The position numbers and the translations under genes were made by a program. From Phycisphaeraceae bacterium (GTDB lineage Bacteria; Planctomycetota; Phycisphaerae; Phycisphaerales; UBA1924): DNA of 64,000 nucleotides. The stretch spans positions 1 to 64,000 of the forward strand of contig JAHCJI010000004.1 of assembly GCA_026126305.1 (NCBI GenBank). The letters run 5' to 3'. A model generated the notes under the pieces. The model was not told where the DNA came from. It saw nothing but the letters and a program-made list of their open reading frames with translations, and did not search any database. The number at the start of each line of letters is the position of its first letter. Position 1 is the stretch's first letter. This document shows positions 9,409 to 17,194 of the stretch, one piece after another.

Positions 9409-9632
9409 TTGTCGTCGTCCTTGGGACCGGCCTTCATGAGTTTCTCGCCCTGCTCGGGGCTCATGGAGCCCTCGGCAATGTAAGCAGCGATCTCGCGGCG
9501 GGTCTTCTCCCTCGAGACGGCCTTGATCGTGTTGCCGACGATACTGAAGACGATAGCAACGATGGCGATGATGCCGCACACAATCCAGAAAAAATCTCCA
9601 CTCTTGATCACCTGCGCGAGAACATAGCCCAT
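9405..9632 (-). CDS. Small membrane protein with SHOCT-like tail
   Basis: A 75-residue protein: one N-terminal membrane helix (FFWIVCGIIAIVAIVFSIVG), a basic stretch (KAVSREKTRR), then a short helix pair AYIAEGSMSPEQGEKLMKAG resembling the SHOCT/short C-terminal pattern (a turn at G-x-ho-o-x-E-e). An upstream in-frame ATG (9698) exists, but ATG 9632 is preceded by GGAG at proper distance and starts directly before the membrane segment. It is convergent with the RND gene and divergent from the nrf operon. No specific function is known to me; such proteins are often small envelope stress or oligomerisation factors (inference). Confidence 0.6.
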   Translation of the reverse strand: MGYVLAQVIKSGDFFWIVCGIIAIVAIVFSIVGNTIKAVSREKTRREIAAYIAEGSMSPEQGEKLMKAGPKDDDN

Positions 9633-9763
9633 CCCTTGTATCTCCAATGGCCCGTCGACCCAACCGGCATCCCGTGGATTATTGGGGGCCGAACGCATGA
9701 GGTTTCACGGCGTCATACTTTCGATTCACCGGTCGGAATCGCCGCCCGAGACTACACTCGCTC

Positions 9764-10387
9764 ATGCATGGTTTCGGACTATCGGTCTCAGAGCGCTGGC
9801 TGGTCGTACTGGCATTGTTTGGCATGGCTATCGTGACTCCCGCGTGCGAGCGTGCCGAGGTACGCGAGCATGTCGTGCCCAAGGGTGTCGAGAGCGTGCC
9901 CGAGCAAGGCCAAACCAGGCCAGCCGTGGACCCGCCCACGACCGAAGCGACGCCGGACCCATGGCGGGCCCCAGCGGGATGGGTACATGACCCCGAGCCA
10001 AGACCGATGCGCGTGGCGACGTACATCGCCCCTGATGAGGCCGGCCCGGTAGAAGTTGCCTTGACGCGGTTTGGCGGTAACGTGGGGGGCGAGTTGGCCA
10101 ATGTCAACCGCTGGCGTGCTCAGATGGGCCTGCCCGCCATCGAACCGGCCGACCTGGAATCGGCCATCGTCCGCTTCGAGGTCCCGGGGTTCGATGGATA
10201 CGCGGCCCGAATCGAGTCGGAAGCCGGCGTCATGCTTGCCTATGGCGTCTACGAGCGGGCGGGCGACCAGACATGGTTCGTGCGGGCAACGGTCCCCGAT
10301 GCGGCGGTGGCCGACCGGATCGAACCGGGGGTTCGAGAAATGGCCCGTTCGATCGCGGGCCTTGATGAAGATCGGAATGGTGGATGA
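9764..10387 (+). CDS. Putative lipoprotein, first gene of the nrf operon
   Basis: A 207-residue protein whose N-terminus is a lipoprotein signal (hydrophobic LVVLALFGMAIV, lipobox-like TPAC with Cys at residue 28). The mature part has a charged, Pro-rich linker to about residue 70 and then a single compact domain (RVATYIAPDE ... SIAGLDEDR). I do not recognise the family. Its stop overlaps the ccsBA start (ATGATGA), so it is co-translated with the cytochrome c synthase, suggesting a role in haem protein maturation or the nitrite respiratory chain (inference). No ribosome binding site is visible before ATG 9764; TACACT ends five bases upstream, so the transcript may be leaderless. Confidence 0.65.
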   Translation: MHGFGLSVSERWLVVLALFGMAIVTPACERAEVREHVVPKGVESVPEQGQTRPAVDPPTTEATPDPWRAPAGWVHDPEPRPMRVATYIAPDEAGPVEVALTRFGGNVGGELANVNRWRAQMGLPAIEPADLESAIVRFEVPGFDGYAARIESEAGVMLAYGVYERAGDQTWFVRATVPDAAVADRIEPGVREMARSIAGLDEDRNGG

Positions 10388-13284
10388 TGGGGCGTGTGAT
10401 CGCTCTGGCGGCCTCCTTACGGCTGACGGTCGTGCTGATGGCCTTGGCGATGGTCCTCATCTTCGTGGGCACGATCGCGCAGACGCAGCTTGGAGTCTGG
10501 CAGGCGGTGGACTCGTACTTCCGTGCCCCCATCGCATGGGTTGACCTTTCGCTGCTGCTGCCAGGCACGAGGGCGGGCGGTGGTCCGAGCGTGCCCATGC
10601 CCGGTGGCCTGACGATTGCGGCTCTGATGATGCTCAACCTGCTGGCGGCGCACGCCGTACGTTTCAAGGCCACGCGTCGGCGCGTGGGCGTGCTGGTGCT
10701 GCACGCGGGCCTGGTGCTGCTCATCGCGGGCGAGTTCGTGACGGGCTTCCTGGCCGACGAGGGGCTCATGTCCATCGACGAGGGCCAGCGCACCGCTTTC
10801 GTCGAGGACATCCGAGAGGTCGAGCTGGCGGTCATCGACCCGAGCGACCCCCGGCACGATCGCGTGCTGACCGTTCCCCAGTCGATGCTCTCAGGGCTGC
10901 CGCGCGGCCAGAAGATCGACGACCCGCGATTGCCCTTTACGATCCGCATCGATGAATGGATGCCCAACGCCGTCCTGTTCCATGCACACGAGCCGACGCG
11001 GGCAACGCAGGGCATCGGCCTCGAAGCACGGGCCGAACGCCGCCCGCGCGTCACCGGCGTCGAGGGCTCGAGCACGGACGCCCCAGCGGCCTACGTCACG
11101 CTCGAACACCAAGGGCGGCCGCTTGGCACATGGCTTGTCTCCTCGGCCTTGGCTGTCACGCAGCGTGTGGACGTAGATGGCAAGGGGTATGGTCTGGCGT
11201 TGCGGTATCGGCGGACGTATCTGCCGTATGCCATCCACCTGGACGACTTCCGCCACGACATCTTCACGGGCACGAACATCGCGCGGAACTTTTCAAGCGA
11301 TGTCCGCATTATCGACCCCGCCAAGCCCGCCGAGCGACACGTGCGCATCTGGATGAACAACCCCCTGCGTTACGCGGGGCGGACGTTTTATCAGGCATCG
11401 TACAAGCCCGACGGCAGCGGCACGGTGCTCCAGGTGGTCCACAACCCGGGCTGGCTGATGCCCTACATCGCGTGCGTGCTCGTGGGCGGTGGCATGCTCT
11501 GGCATTTCGGGCGGACGCTCGTGGGCTTCCTGCAAAGACGCGCGGGCGTCGCACGCGCGGCGGTCGTGCCCGCACCAGCCGGGCCCATGCGCGTCTGGCC
11601 CTGGGCCGTAGGCGTGCTGGGCCTGATGATCGCGTGCAGCGCGCTGTTCCGTCCCGGGCCTCAGGGCGAGTTCGACGTGCGTCGTTTCGGCGAGATCCCC
11701 GTGTCTTCGGGCGGTCGGATCAAGCCGATGGATACCGCCGCGCGCTCGCTGCTCATGATGGCTGGCGGCCGCCAGCAGATACGCACCAAGGACGAGCGGA
11801 TGTCCGCGACGGCGTACCTGCTGGACCTGATATCTCGACCCGAGCGGGTCGCGTCGTTGCCCGTCGTGCGGGTGGATCATCCCGACGTGCTGGCGTTGCT
11901 CGGACGCGATCCGGTCGATGGCGGACGGCTGGCACTGACCGAGATCGAGCCGCACTGGGTCAAGGTGACCGAGCACGCCCAAGCGGCCATCGCTTTGGCA
12001 GCCCGTGAGCGTGACGCGTACCAGAAGGCGGTGCTCCAACTGTATGACCGCGTCAACATCATCCTGGCGCACGCGCACATGCACGAGCCCTTTGCCATCC
12101 CGCCCACGAGCGAGGATGGGCAGTGGAGGCCATTCTCAGAGGCCTTCCTCGACGCGCACGCCGTCGCGGATACGCCCCACCCCAGCGTCACCTACTTCAT
12201 CGCGATGATGACTGCCGCCAGCGATGGCGACGCGGAGGGATTCGAGCGGGCGGCCGCCAACTACAACGCCCTGCTCGACGACGCCATGCCCGGGGTCATG
12301 CGTCGCGCGCGGATCGAAGTCTGGTTCAACCGAGCTTCGCTCTTCAGCGGTGCTACGGCGGTGTACCTGCTGGCGTTCATGGGCGTGTGCGCCTCGTTTG
12401 CCTTGCGCGGACGCGGCGAGGTCAACCCATGGGCCGAACGTGTCCGGCTTTGCTCATGGGCGCTGCTGGCCTCGGCCGTGCTTGTGCATACCGTGGCCAT
12501 CGCCTTGCGCATCTATCTCCAGGACAGGCCACCGGTGACCAACCTCTACTCATCGGCGATCTTCGTGGGATGGGCCGCGGCATTGGGAGGGGTGTTTCTC
12601 GAACGGCTCTACCCGCTTGGCGTGTCGATCCTCGGTTCGGCGGTGGTCGGTGTCGGCACGCTGATCATCGCCCATAACCTGGGCAGCGACGGCGACACCA
12701 TGCAGATGATGCAAGCCGTGCTCGACAGCAACTTCTGGCTGGCCACACACGTCATCACCATCACGCTTGGGTATTCGGCCACGTTCCTGGCCGGCGCCAT
12801 CGCCATGGTGTACCTGCTCGGGCGCTTGTGTACGCGGGCCATCGATCGCGAGCGCGAGCAGGTGTTGATTCGAATGATCTACGGCGTGGTGTGCTTCGCG
12901 CTGCTGCTGAGTTTCGTGGGCACGGTGCTGGGGGGCATCTGGGCCGACCAATCGTGGGGCCGATTCTGGGGTTGGGACCCGAAAGAGAACGGGGCGGCCC
13001 TGGTGGTGCTGCTCAACGCCATCATCCTGCACGCGCGCTGGGGTGGTATGGCGCGGGCGCGCGGCATCGCCATGCTCGCCGTCGCGGGCAACGTCGTCAC
13101 GGCGTGGAGTTGGTTCGGAACCAACATGCTGGGCGTGGGGCTGCACTCCTATGGGTTCATGGACTCGGCAGCGATGTGGTTGGTGGTCTTCGCCTTGTTG
13201 CAACTGGGTCTCATCGGCGCATCCGTCACGCTTTCGAGCCAGGCGCCGCGTCGGGAAGCCGACGCCGACGCTTCTCGTGGATAG
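10384..13284 (+). CDS. ccsBA: Fused cytochrome c synthase CcsBA (ResB-ResC / NrfI type)
   Basis: A 966-residue System II cytochrome c biogenesis protein that exports haem and attaches it to CxxCH motifs in the periplasm. The N-terminal ResB/CcsB part (residues ~1-400) has membrane helices near 10-35, 72-90, 95-120 and 360-385 around a periplasmic domain. A second periplasmic domain (~420-640) and a C-terminal ResC/CcsA part (~645-955) follow. The tryptophan-rich haem-handling motif WGRFWGWDPKENGA lies near residue 855 with conserved His residues nearby. Fusions of this type are found beside nrfHA in epsilonproteobacteria (NrfI). Here it sits 30 bases ahead of nrfH, so NrfH, NrfA and perhaps the di-haem cytochrome at 16259 are likely clients. 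Confidence 0.92.
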   Translation: MMGRVIALAASLRLTVVLMALAMVLIFVGTIAQTQLGVWQAVDSYFRAPIAWVDLSLLLPGTRAGGGPSVPMPGGLTIAALMMLNLLAAHAVRFKATRRRVGVLVLHAGLVLLIAGEFVTGFLADEGLMSIDEGQRTAFVEDIREVELAVIDPSDPRHDRVLTVPQSMLSGLPRGQKIDDPRLPFTIRIDEWMPNAVLFHAHEPTRATQGIGLEARAERRPRVTGVEGSSTDAPAAYVTLEHQGRPLGTWLVSSALAVTQRVDVDGKGYGLALRYRRTYLPYAIHLDDFRHDIFTGTNIARNFSSDVRIIDPAKPAERHVRIWMNNPLRYAGRTFYQASYKPDGSGTVLQVVHNPGWLMPYIACVLVGGGMLWHFGRTLVGFLQRRAGVARAAVVPAPAGPMRVWPWAVGVLGLMIACSALFRPGPQGEFDVRRFGEIPVSSGGRIKPMDTAARSLLMMAGGRQQIRTKDERMSATAYLLDLISRPERVASLPVVRVDHPDVLALLGRDPVDGGRLALTEIEPHWVKVTEHAQAAIALAARERDAYQKAVLQLYDRVNIILAHAHMHEPFAIPPTSEDGQWRPFSEAFLDAHAVADTPHPSVTYFIAMMTAASDGDAEGFERAAANYNALLDDAMPGVMRRARIEVWFNRASLFSGATAVYLLAFMGVCASFALRGRGEVNPWAERVRLCSWALLASAVLVHTVAIALRIYLQDRPPVTNLYSSAIFVGWAAALGGVFLERLYPLGVSILGSAVVGVGTLIIAHNLGSDGDTMQMMQAVLDSNFWLATHVITITLGYSATFLAGAIAMVYLLGRLCTRAIDREREQVLIRMIYGVVCFALLLSFVGTVLGGIWADQSWGRFWGWDPKENGAALVVLLNAIILHARWGGMARARGIAMLAVAGNVVTAWSWFGTNMLGVGLHSYGFMDSAAMWLVVFALLQLGLIGASVTLSSQAPRREADADASRG

Positions 13285-13314
13285 CATCCCGCGAGTCGGA
13301 CTGGGGAGGTGTCT

Positions 13315-13824
13315 ATGAACACGCCAGCCAGCGAGCAGAGCAAGGCCCCGAGCGCCAAACGCCCGCTGCGCGGCGTGGGGATTGTGTCGCTCACGCTGGC
13401 GGCGATGTTCGGGATCCTGGGTGGGCTTGGCACATTCACGTTCGGGTATGGTGATGGCACGGCCTATCTCATCGACAACCCCGCCTCTTGTGCCAACTGC
13501 CACGTGATGCAGGGCCACTATGACTCGTGGGTGAAGTCGAGCCATCACAACGTGGCGACGTGCAACGATTGCCACCTGCCGCACGATTTTCTGGGCAAGT
13601 GGATCACCAAGGGCGATAACGGGTTCTTCCACTCGCTGGCGTTCACGACCGGGACGTTCCACGAGCCGATCCAGATCAAACCACGCAATCGCCGTGTGAC
13701 GCAGGGCGCGTGCCTGCATTGCCACGGCGATTATGTCGACCACATGAGGCCCGCCCAGACGGGTGGCGACATGCTGCTGTGCATCCATTGCCACAGCGAT
13801 GTCGGGCACGCTTTGAAACGATGA
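13315..13824 (+). CDS. nrfH: Cytochrome c nitrite reductase small subunit NrfH
   Basis: A 169-residue NapC/NirT-family tetrahaem quinol dehydrogenase that feeds electrons from the membrane quinol pool to NrfA. It has one N-terminal membrane anchor (about residues 22-42) and four CxxCH haem sites: CANCH 59-63, CNDCH 83-87, CLHCH 133-137 and CIHCH 156-160. The CHVM at the first site offers the Met ligand known for NrfH haem 1. ATG 13315 is chosen because GGGGAGG lies five to six bases upstream; a GTG two codons earlier falls inside that site. The gene ends in ATGA next to nrfA. Confidence 0.93.
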   Translation: MNTPASEQSKAPSAKRPLRGVGIVSLTLAAMFGILGGLGTFTFGYGDGTAYLIDNPASCANCHVMQGHYDSWVKSSHHNVATCNDCHLPHDFLGKWITKGDNGFFHSLAFTTGTFHEPIQIKPRNRRVTQGACLHCHGDYVDHMRPAQTGGDMLLCIHCHSDVGHALKR

Positions 13825-13832
13825 GGCGATCC

Positions 13833-15533
13833 ATGAAGTTACGTTCTCGTGAGGAATTGATTCAAGACTCTCGGCGTCCGGGACGGGCGTTGCTGCTAGG
13901 CCTGGTGTTCATCGTGGCCGTCGGCGCGACGCTCTTGGTCACGTGGGTGCTGATCACGATGTTCGGGCACAAGCAGGCGGCCCGCCAGCCATTCGTGCGA
14001 GTGGCCGAGGTCAGCGAGATCAGCACCGATTCCGAGCCATGGGGACGCAACTGGCCCCACCAGTTCGACGGATGGAAGGCCACCGCGGGCGATGAGTTCT
14101 ATGGCGGCAGCAGCGCACTGCCCGAGAGCAAGCTCGACACCCACCCTTGGCTCAAGCGTCTGTACGCGGGCTATGCCTTCAGCATCGATTATCGCGAGGC
14201 CCGGGGGCACGCCTACATGCTCTACGATCAGGGCGTCACCGAGCGGGTTACCAAGCGACCCCAGGCCGGCGCGTGCCTGCACTGCCACTCCTCGCCCAAC
14301 GTGCTCTACCGCAAGGTGGGCCTTGAAGCCATGGGGCTGCCAAGTGACGACGCGGCCCTCGCGGCAGACTTCAACATGCCGGCGGTCATCCGTGGATTCC
14401 AGGAACTGAGTACGCGCCCTTATGGAGAGGTGCTGCCCATGCTCATGGGCATGCCCGACGGCACCCCCGGAGAGAACACACCCGTCGTGCCACAGCCACC
14501 TTTGGGAGGCTTTACGGGTGAGTTCGCGGGCAAGCCCGTTTCCGCCTTCGATGCGGCACACGCGGCTATGGGCGAGGCACACCCGGTGGGTTGCATCGAC
14601 TGCCACAACCCAGAGACCATGAGCGTGCGGGTTACCCGGCCCGGTTTCGTTCTAGGCATCCAGGCCCTGGCCGAGAGCGATGCGCCCGTGCCGTTCCTGC
14701 CGAGCGTGGAGCGCTGGCGTCGCGGGAGCCGCAACGAGCCGTACGACCCCAACCGCGAGGCCACGCGTCAGGAGATGCGTTCGTTCGTGTGCGGGCAATG
14801 CCATGTGGAGTATTACTGCGCGACGCGTGACACGCTGGAGTTCCCATGGTCCAAGGGCTTGCGTGCGGAAGACCTCGAGGCCCACTGGGACGCTAAGAAG
14901 TTCCCCGATGGTGAACCATTTTATGATTACGTTCACGGGGAGACCGGCGCAAAGTTGCACAAGGTGCAGCACCCCGAGTACGAGTTGTGGAGCCAGGGAA
15001 TCCATGCCCTCAGTGGCGTGAGTTGCGCCGATTGCCACATGCCCTACGAGCGGCAAGGGGCCATGAAGGTGAGCAACCACACCGTCCAGAGCCCCATGAA
15101 GAACATCAACAACGCGTGCCAGCAGTGCCACAACGTGAGCGAGAGCGAACTGCGAAGCCGCGTCAAGACCATCCAGAACCGCACGATGGCAATGATGGAC
15201 CGCGCCGCTGAGGCCATGACCGAGATGCTCGACGCCATCCTCGAGGCAAAGACCGCGGGCGTGGATGAGGAATTGCTGGCACCGGTCTACGCCCTCCAAC
15301 GCAAGTCGATGTGGCGGTTGGATTACATCAGCAGCGAGAATTCCAAGGGGTTCCACGCGCCGCAAGAATCCGTCCGCATCCTCGGTGAGTCGATCGACTA
15401 CAGCCGCAAGGCCCAGGCGATGGCCCTGCGGCTGCGTGCCCCCAAAGCCCCCGACATCGAGGACATGCCTCGCGAGCCCGTGCGAGGCGTGACGCCCACG
15501 GATCGTGGTGCTTCGGAATCGTCGGGGCCCTGA
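13833..15533 (+). CDS. nrfA: Cytochrome c nitrite reductase NrfA (CxxCH variant)
   Basis: A 566-residue ammonia-forming nitrite reductase, nitrite + 6 electrons to ammonium, periplasmic. An N-terminal helix (~19-42) suggests membrane anchoring. Five haem sites are visible: CLHCH 148-152, CIDCH 254-258, CGQCH 320-324, CADCH 398-402 and CQQCH 429-433. The first, the active-site haem, is CxxCK in E. coli but CxxCH here. Catalytic-site equivalents are present: Arg in REARGH (~124), Tyr in CHVEYY (~327), and KVQHPEYE (377-384) giving Lys/Gln and the catalytic His 380. ATG 13833 has GAGG six bases upstream; ATG 13821, overlapping the nrfH stop, lacks a site. Confidence 0.94.
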   Translation: MKLRSREELIQDSRRPGRALLLGLVFIVAVGATLLVTWVLITMFGHKQAARQPFVRVAEVSEISTDSEPWGRNWPHQFDGWKATAGDEFYGGSSALPESKLDTHPWLKRLYAGYAFSIDYREARGHAYMLYDQGVTERVTKRPQAGACLHCHSSPNVLYRKVGLEAMGLPSDDAALAADFNMPAVIRGFQELSTRPYGEVLPMLMGMPDGTPGENTPVVPQPPLGGFTGEFAGKPVSAFDAAHAAMGEAHPVGCIDCHNPETMSVRVTRPGFVLGIQALAESDAPVPFLPSVERWRRGSRNEPYDPNREATRQEMRSFVCGQCHVEYYCATRDTLEFPWSKGLRAEDLEAHWDAKKFPDGEPFYDYVHGETGAKLHKVQHPEYELWSQGIHALSGVSCADCHMPYERQGAMKVSNHTVQSPMKNINNACQQCHNVSESELRSRVKTIQNRTMAMMDRAAEAMTEMLDAILEAKTAGVDEELLAPVYALQRKSMWRLDYISSENSKGFHAPQESVRILGESIDYSRKAQAMALRLRAPKAPDIEDMPREPVRGVTPTDRGASESSGP

Positions 15534-15660
15534 GAGCCGTTTCTACGGATCCAATCCATCGCGGGTATATGCCAGGGCAAATACCAGGATTTGACTTCTG
15601 TCGGCGTTTGGTCGATAGTGTATTTGTGGATCCAAGATAGCGATGGAAGGCTGACTACCG
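15534..15660 (+). promoter_or_regulatory. rrf2 promoter region with possible operator
   Basis: TTGACT (15591-15596), a 17-base spacer and GATAGT (15614-15619) form a good sigma-70-type promoter; the start would lie near 15626, 35 bases before the rrf2 ATG. The 20 bases 15614-15633, overlapping the -10 element, recur with 14/20 identities at 16202-16221 in front of the nos operon, so they may be an autorepression operator (inference). No terminator hairpin is obvious after nrfA. Confidence 0.5.
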
Positions 15661-16161
15661 ATGATATCCCAAACGTCCGAGTACGCGCTGCGTGCCGCCG
15701 TCTTTCTGGCGGCCAGGGGTGGCGACAAGCCAGCCTCAGCCCAGGAAATCTCCGAGGCAACCCGTGTGCCCGTTGGATACCTCCAGAAGATCCTGCGGAT
15801 GCTATCCAGGCATCAGATCCTGACGGCACAGCGTGGCGCGAACGGCGGATTTGCATTAGTGAAGGTACCTACGGCGATCAGTGTCTTGGACATCGTCAAG
15901 GCGTCCGATGGGCAGATCCAGCGGATAGACCGGTGTCCGCTCGGTATTGTCGGGCACGACAAACTGTGCTCACTCCATAGGTTATTGGACGAGGAAATGG
16001 CCCGTGCCGAGCGGACCTTCGCCGCGACCAGCATCGCGGACCTTCTTGATGGACATGGCGGGGTTCGCCCATTGTGCGATCCCAAGGGCAAGTTGCCCGT
16101 GCGTGTGCCATTGAGCGTCCGCCAGAGTGAATCCTCGAGCAAAAATAGAGCAAGAAAATAG
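15661..16161 (+). CDS. Rrf2-family transcriptional regulator
   Basis: A 166-residue Rrf2 regulator (family of IscR, NsrR, CymR, RirA). The winged helix lies in residues 1-75, with the recognition-helix region VPVGYLQKILRMLSRHQIL and the wing QRGANGGFALVK. Candidate Fe-S ligands are Cys92 and Cys103, ten residues apart (RCPLGIVGHDKLC), plus Cys139. The classic NsrR/IscR spacing of three Cys five residues apart is absent, so cluster type or presence is uncertain. The gene lies between the nrf and nos operons on the same strand, so an NsrR-like role sensing NO or nitrogen oxides is the most economical guess. Confidence 0.85.
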   Translation: MISQTSEYALRAAVFLAARGGDKPASAQEISEATRVPVGYLQKILRMLSRHQILTAQRGANGGFALVKVPTAISVLDIVKASDGQIQRIDRCPLGIVGHDKLCSLHRLLDEEMARAERTFAATSIADLLDGHGGVRPLCDPKGKLPVRVPLSVRQSESSSKNRARK

Positions 16162-16258
16162 TGGACTGGCTTGACCACTATGTGTGCATGGCGTAGGCTT
16201 CAATAGTGTCTATATGACTCCATAAATAGTATATGAGCGATTGGATTCGGAGTTTGCC
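16162..16258 (+). promoter_or_regulatory. nos operon promoter region with Rrf2-like element
   Basis: TTGACC (16171-16176) with a 17-base spacer to TAGGCT (16194-16199) is a moderate promoter candidate. Immediately downstream, 16202-16221 shares 14 of 20 bases, including ATAGTGT and the terminal TCC, with the element in the rrf2 promoter; a shorter ATAGTATATG copy lies at 16226-16235. The stretch is conspicuously AT-rich compared with its surroundings. FNR/Dnr-type TTGAT-N4-ATCAA sites were not found. Confidence 0.42.
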
Positions 16259-17122
16259 ATGAACGGTCATTCAAGAGAGAACAAGGGCACCCAGCATGGT
16301 TCGAAGCTTTTGGGTAAGCCGACCGACCCGAACAAGTGGCAAGCTCTTCTGGCAGGGACGATCTTTGCGATTACGCTTCCGCTCTTGATCGCCATTGCGA
16401 TAGGCACTTTTGAAAAGCCGGTGCCTGCCCGCTGGAGTGTTGAGGCTGCCGCCTTGGGCCTCGCTCCCATGGATTTGGCGCGAGGGGCAACAACGTACGC
16501 GATGGGTTGCGCGGTCTGCCACGGTTCTCACGGGGAGGGCGTTGTCAACATCGGCAAGCCACTGCGCAACAGCGCGTTTGTTCGTGGGCAGAGCGATCCG
16601 CAGTTGCACGACCTGATCGTCCGCGGCCGCGCGCCATCGGACCCGCTGAATACCACAGGAGCGTTGATGCCGCCCCGTGGCGCGGTTGGTCTGAGCGATG
16701 CCCAGGTCTCGGACGTCGTGGCTTACCTTCGCGCGATCCAGGAGCCGGGGGTTCCGGTGGTCGCTATGGACGCATGGGATTTGCGGGACGAGACCGGATC
16801 GCTCCCTGTGGCCACTGGGGTCGAGTTGGCGGACCATCGTGGGTATGACTTGTACATGGCGTCTTGTGCGGCGTGTCACGGGACCGGCGCGCAAGGGCTG
16901 GACGGTCTGGGCCTGCCTCTGTCGACCAGCGGATTCGTTCGCGGTGCAAGCGACAGGGACCTGGTCACCTTTGTGAAGCTGGGTCGTCCGACGTGGGATG
17001 AGAACAACGTAACGGGCCTGGACATGCCCCCCAAGGGTGGGAACCCGTCGATCACGGACGAGCAGTTGGGTCAGATCGTTGGATACCTGCGTGAAGTTCA
17101 AAAAAGCGCGATGGGTGGATAA
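16259..17122 (+). CDS. Membrane-anchored di-haem cytochrome c
   Basis: A 287-residue protein with an N-terminal membrane helix (~27-50) and two class I cytochrome c domains, each with its own CxxCH: CAVCH 84-88 and CAACH 203-207. Each domain closes with a candidate Met ligand (ALMPPRG, LDMPPKG). The two domains look like a tandem duplication. It is the first gene of the nos operon, 72 bases ahead of nosZ, and is therefore the likely electron donor to NosZ, replacing the NosC1/C2 or cytochrome bc routes of other clade II systems (inference). ATG 16259 has GGAG six bases upstream; a TTG at 16241 is less likely. Confidence 0.85.
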   Translation: MNGHSRENKGTQHGSKLLGKPTDPNKWQALLAGTIFAITLPLLIAIAIGTFEKPVPARWSVEAAALGLAPMDLARGATTYAMGCAVCHGSHGEGVVNIGKPLRNSAFVRGQSDPQLHDLIVRGRAPSDPLNTTGALMPPRGAVGLSDAQVSDVVAYLRAIQEPGVPVVAMDAWDLRDETGSLPVATGVELADHRGYDLYMASCAACHGTGAQGLDGLGLPLSTSGFVRGASDRDLVTFVKLGRPTWDENNVTGLDMPPKGGNPSITDEQLGQIVGYLREVQKSAMGG

Positions 17123-17194
17123 GGACACGAGAGCGTGCGCGAACATTCGAAGTTCGTCGCGACGCCACGACTTCAAGGAAAGTGAGGTTGTCCG

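Noticed and set aside
16162..16258. FNR/NnrR-type site (TTGAT-N4-ATCAA) for nos control
   Set aside because: No match with both half-sites was found in either the nos or the nrf upstream region.
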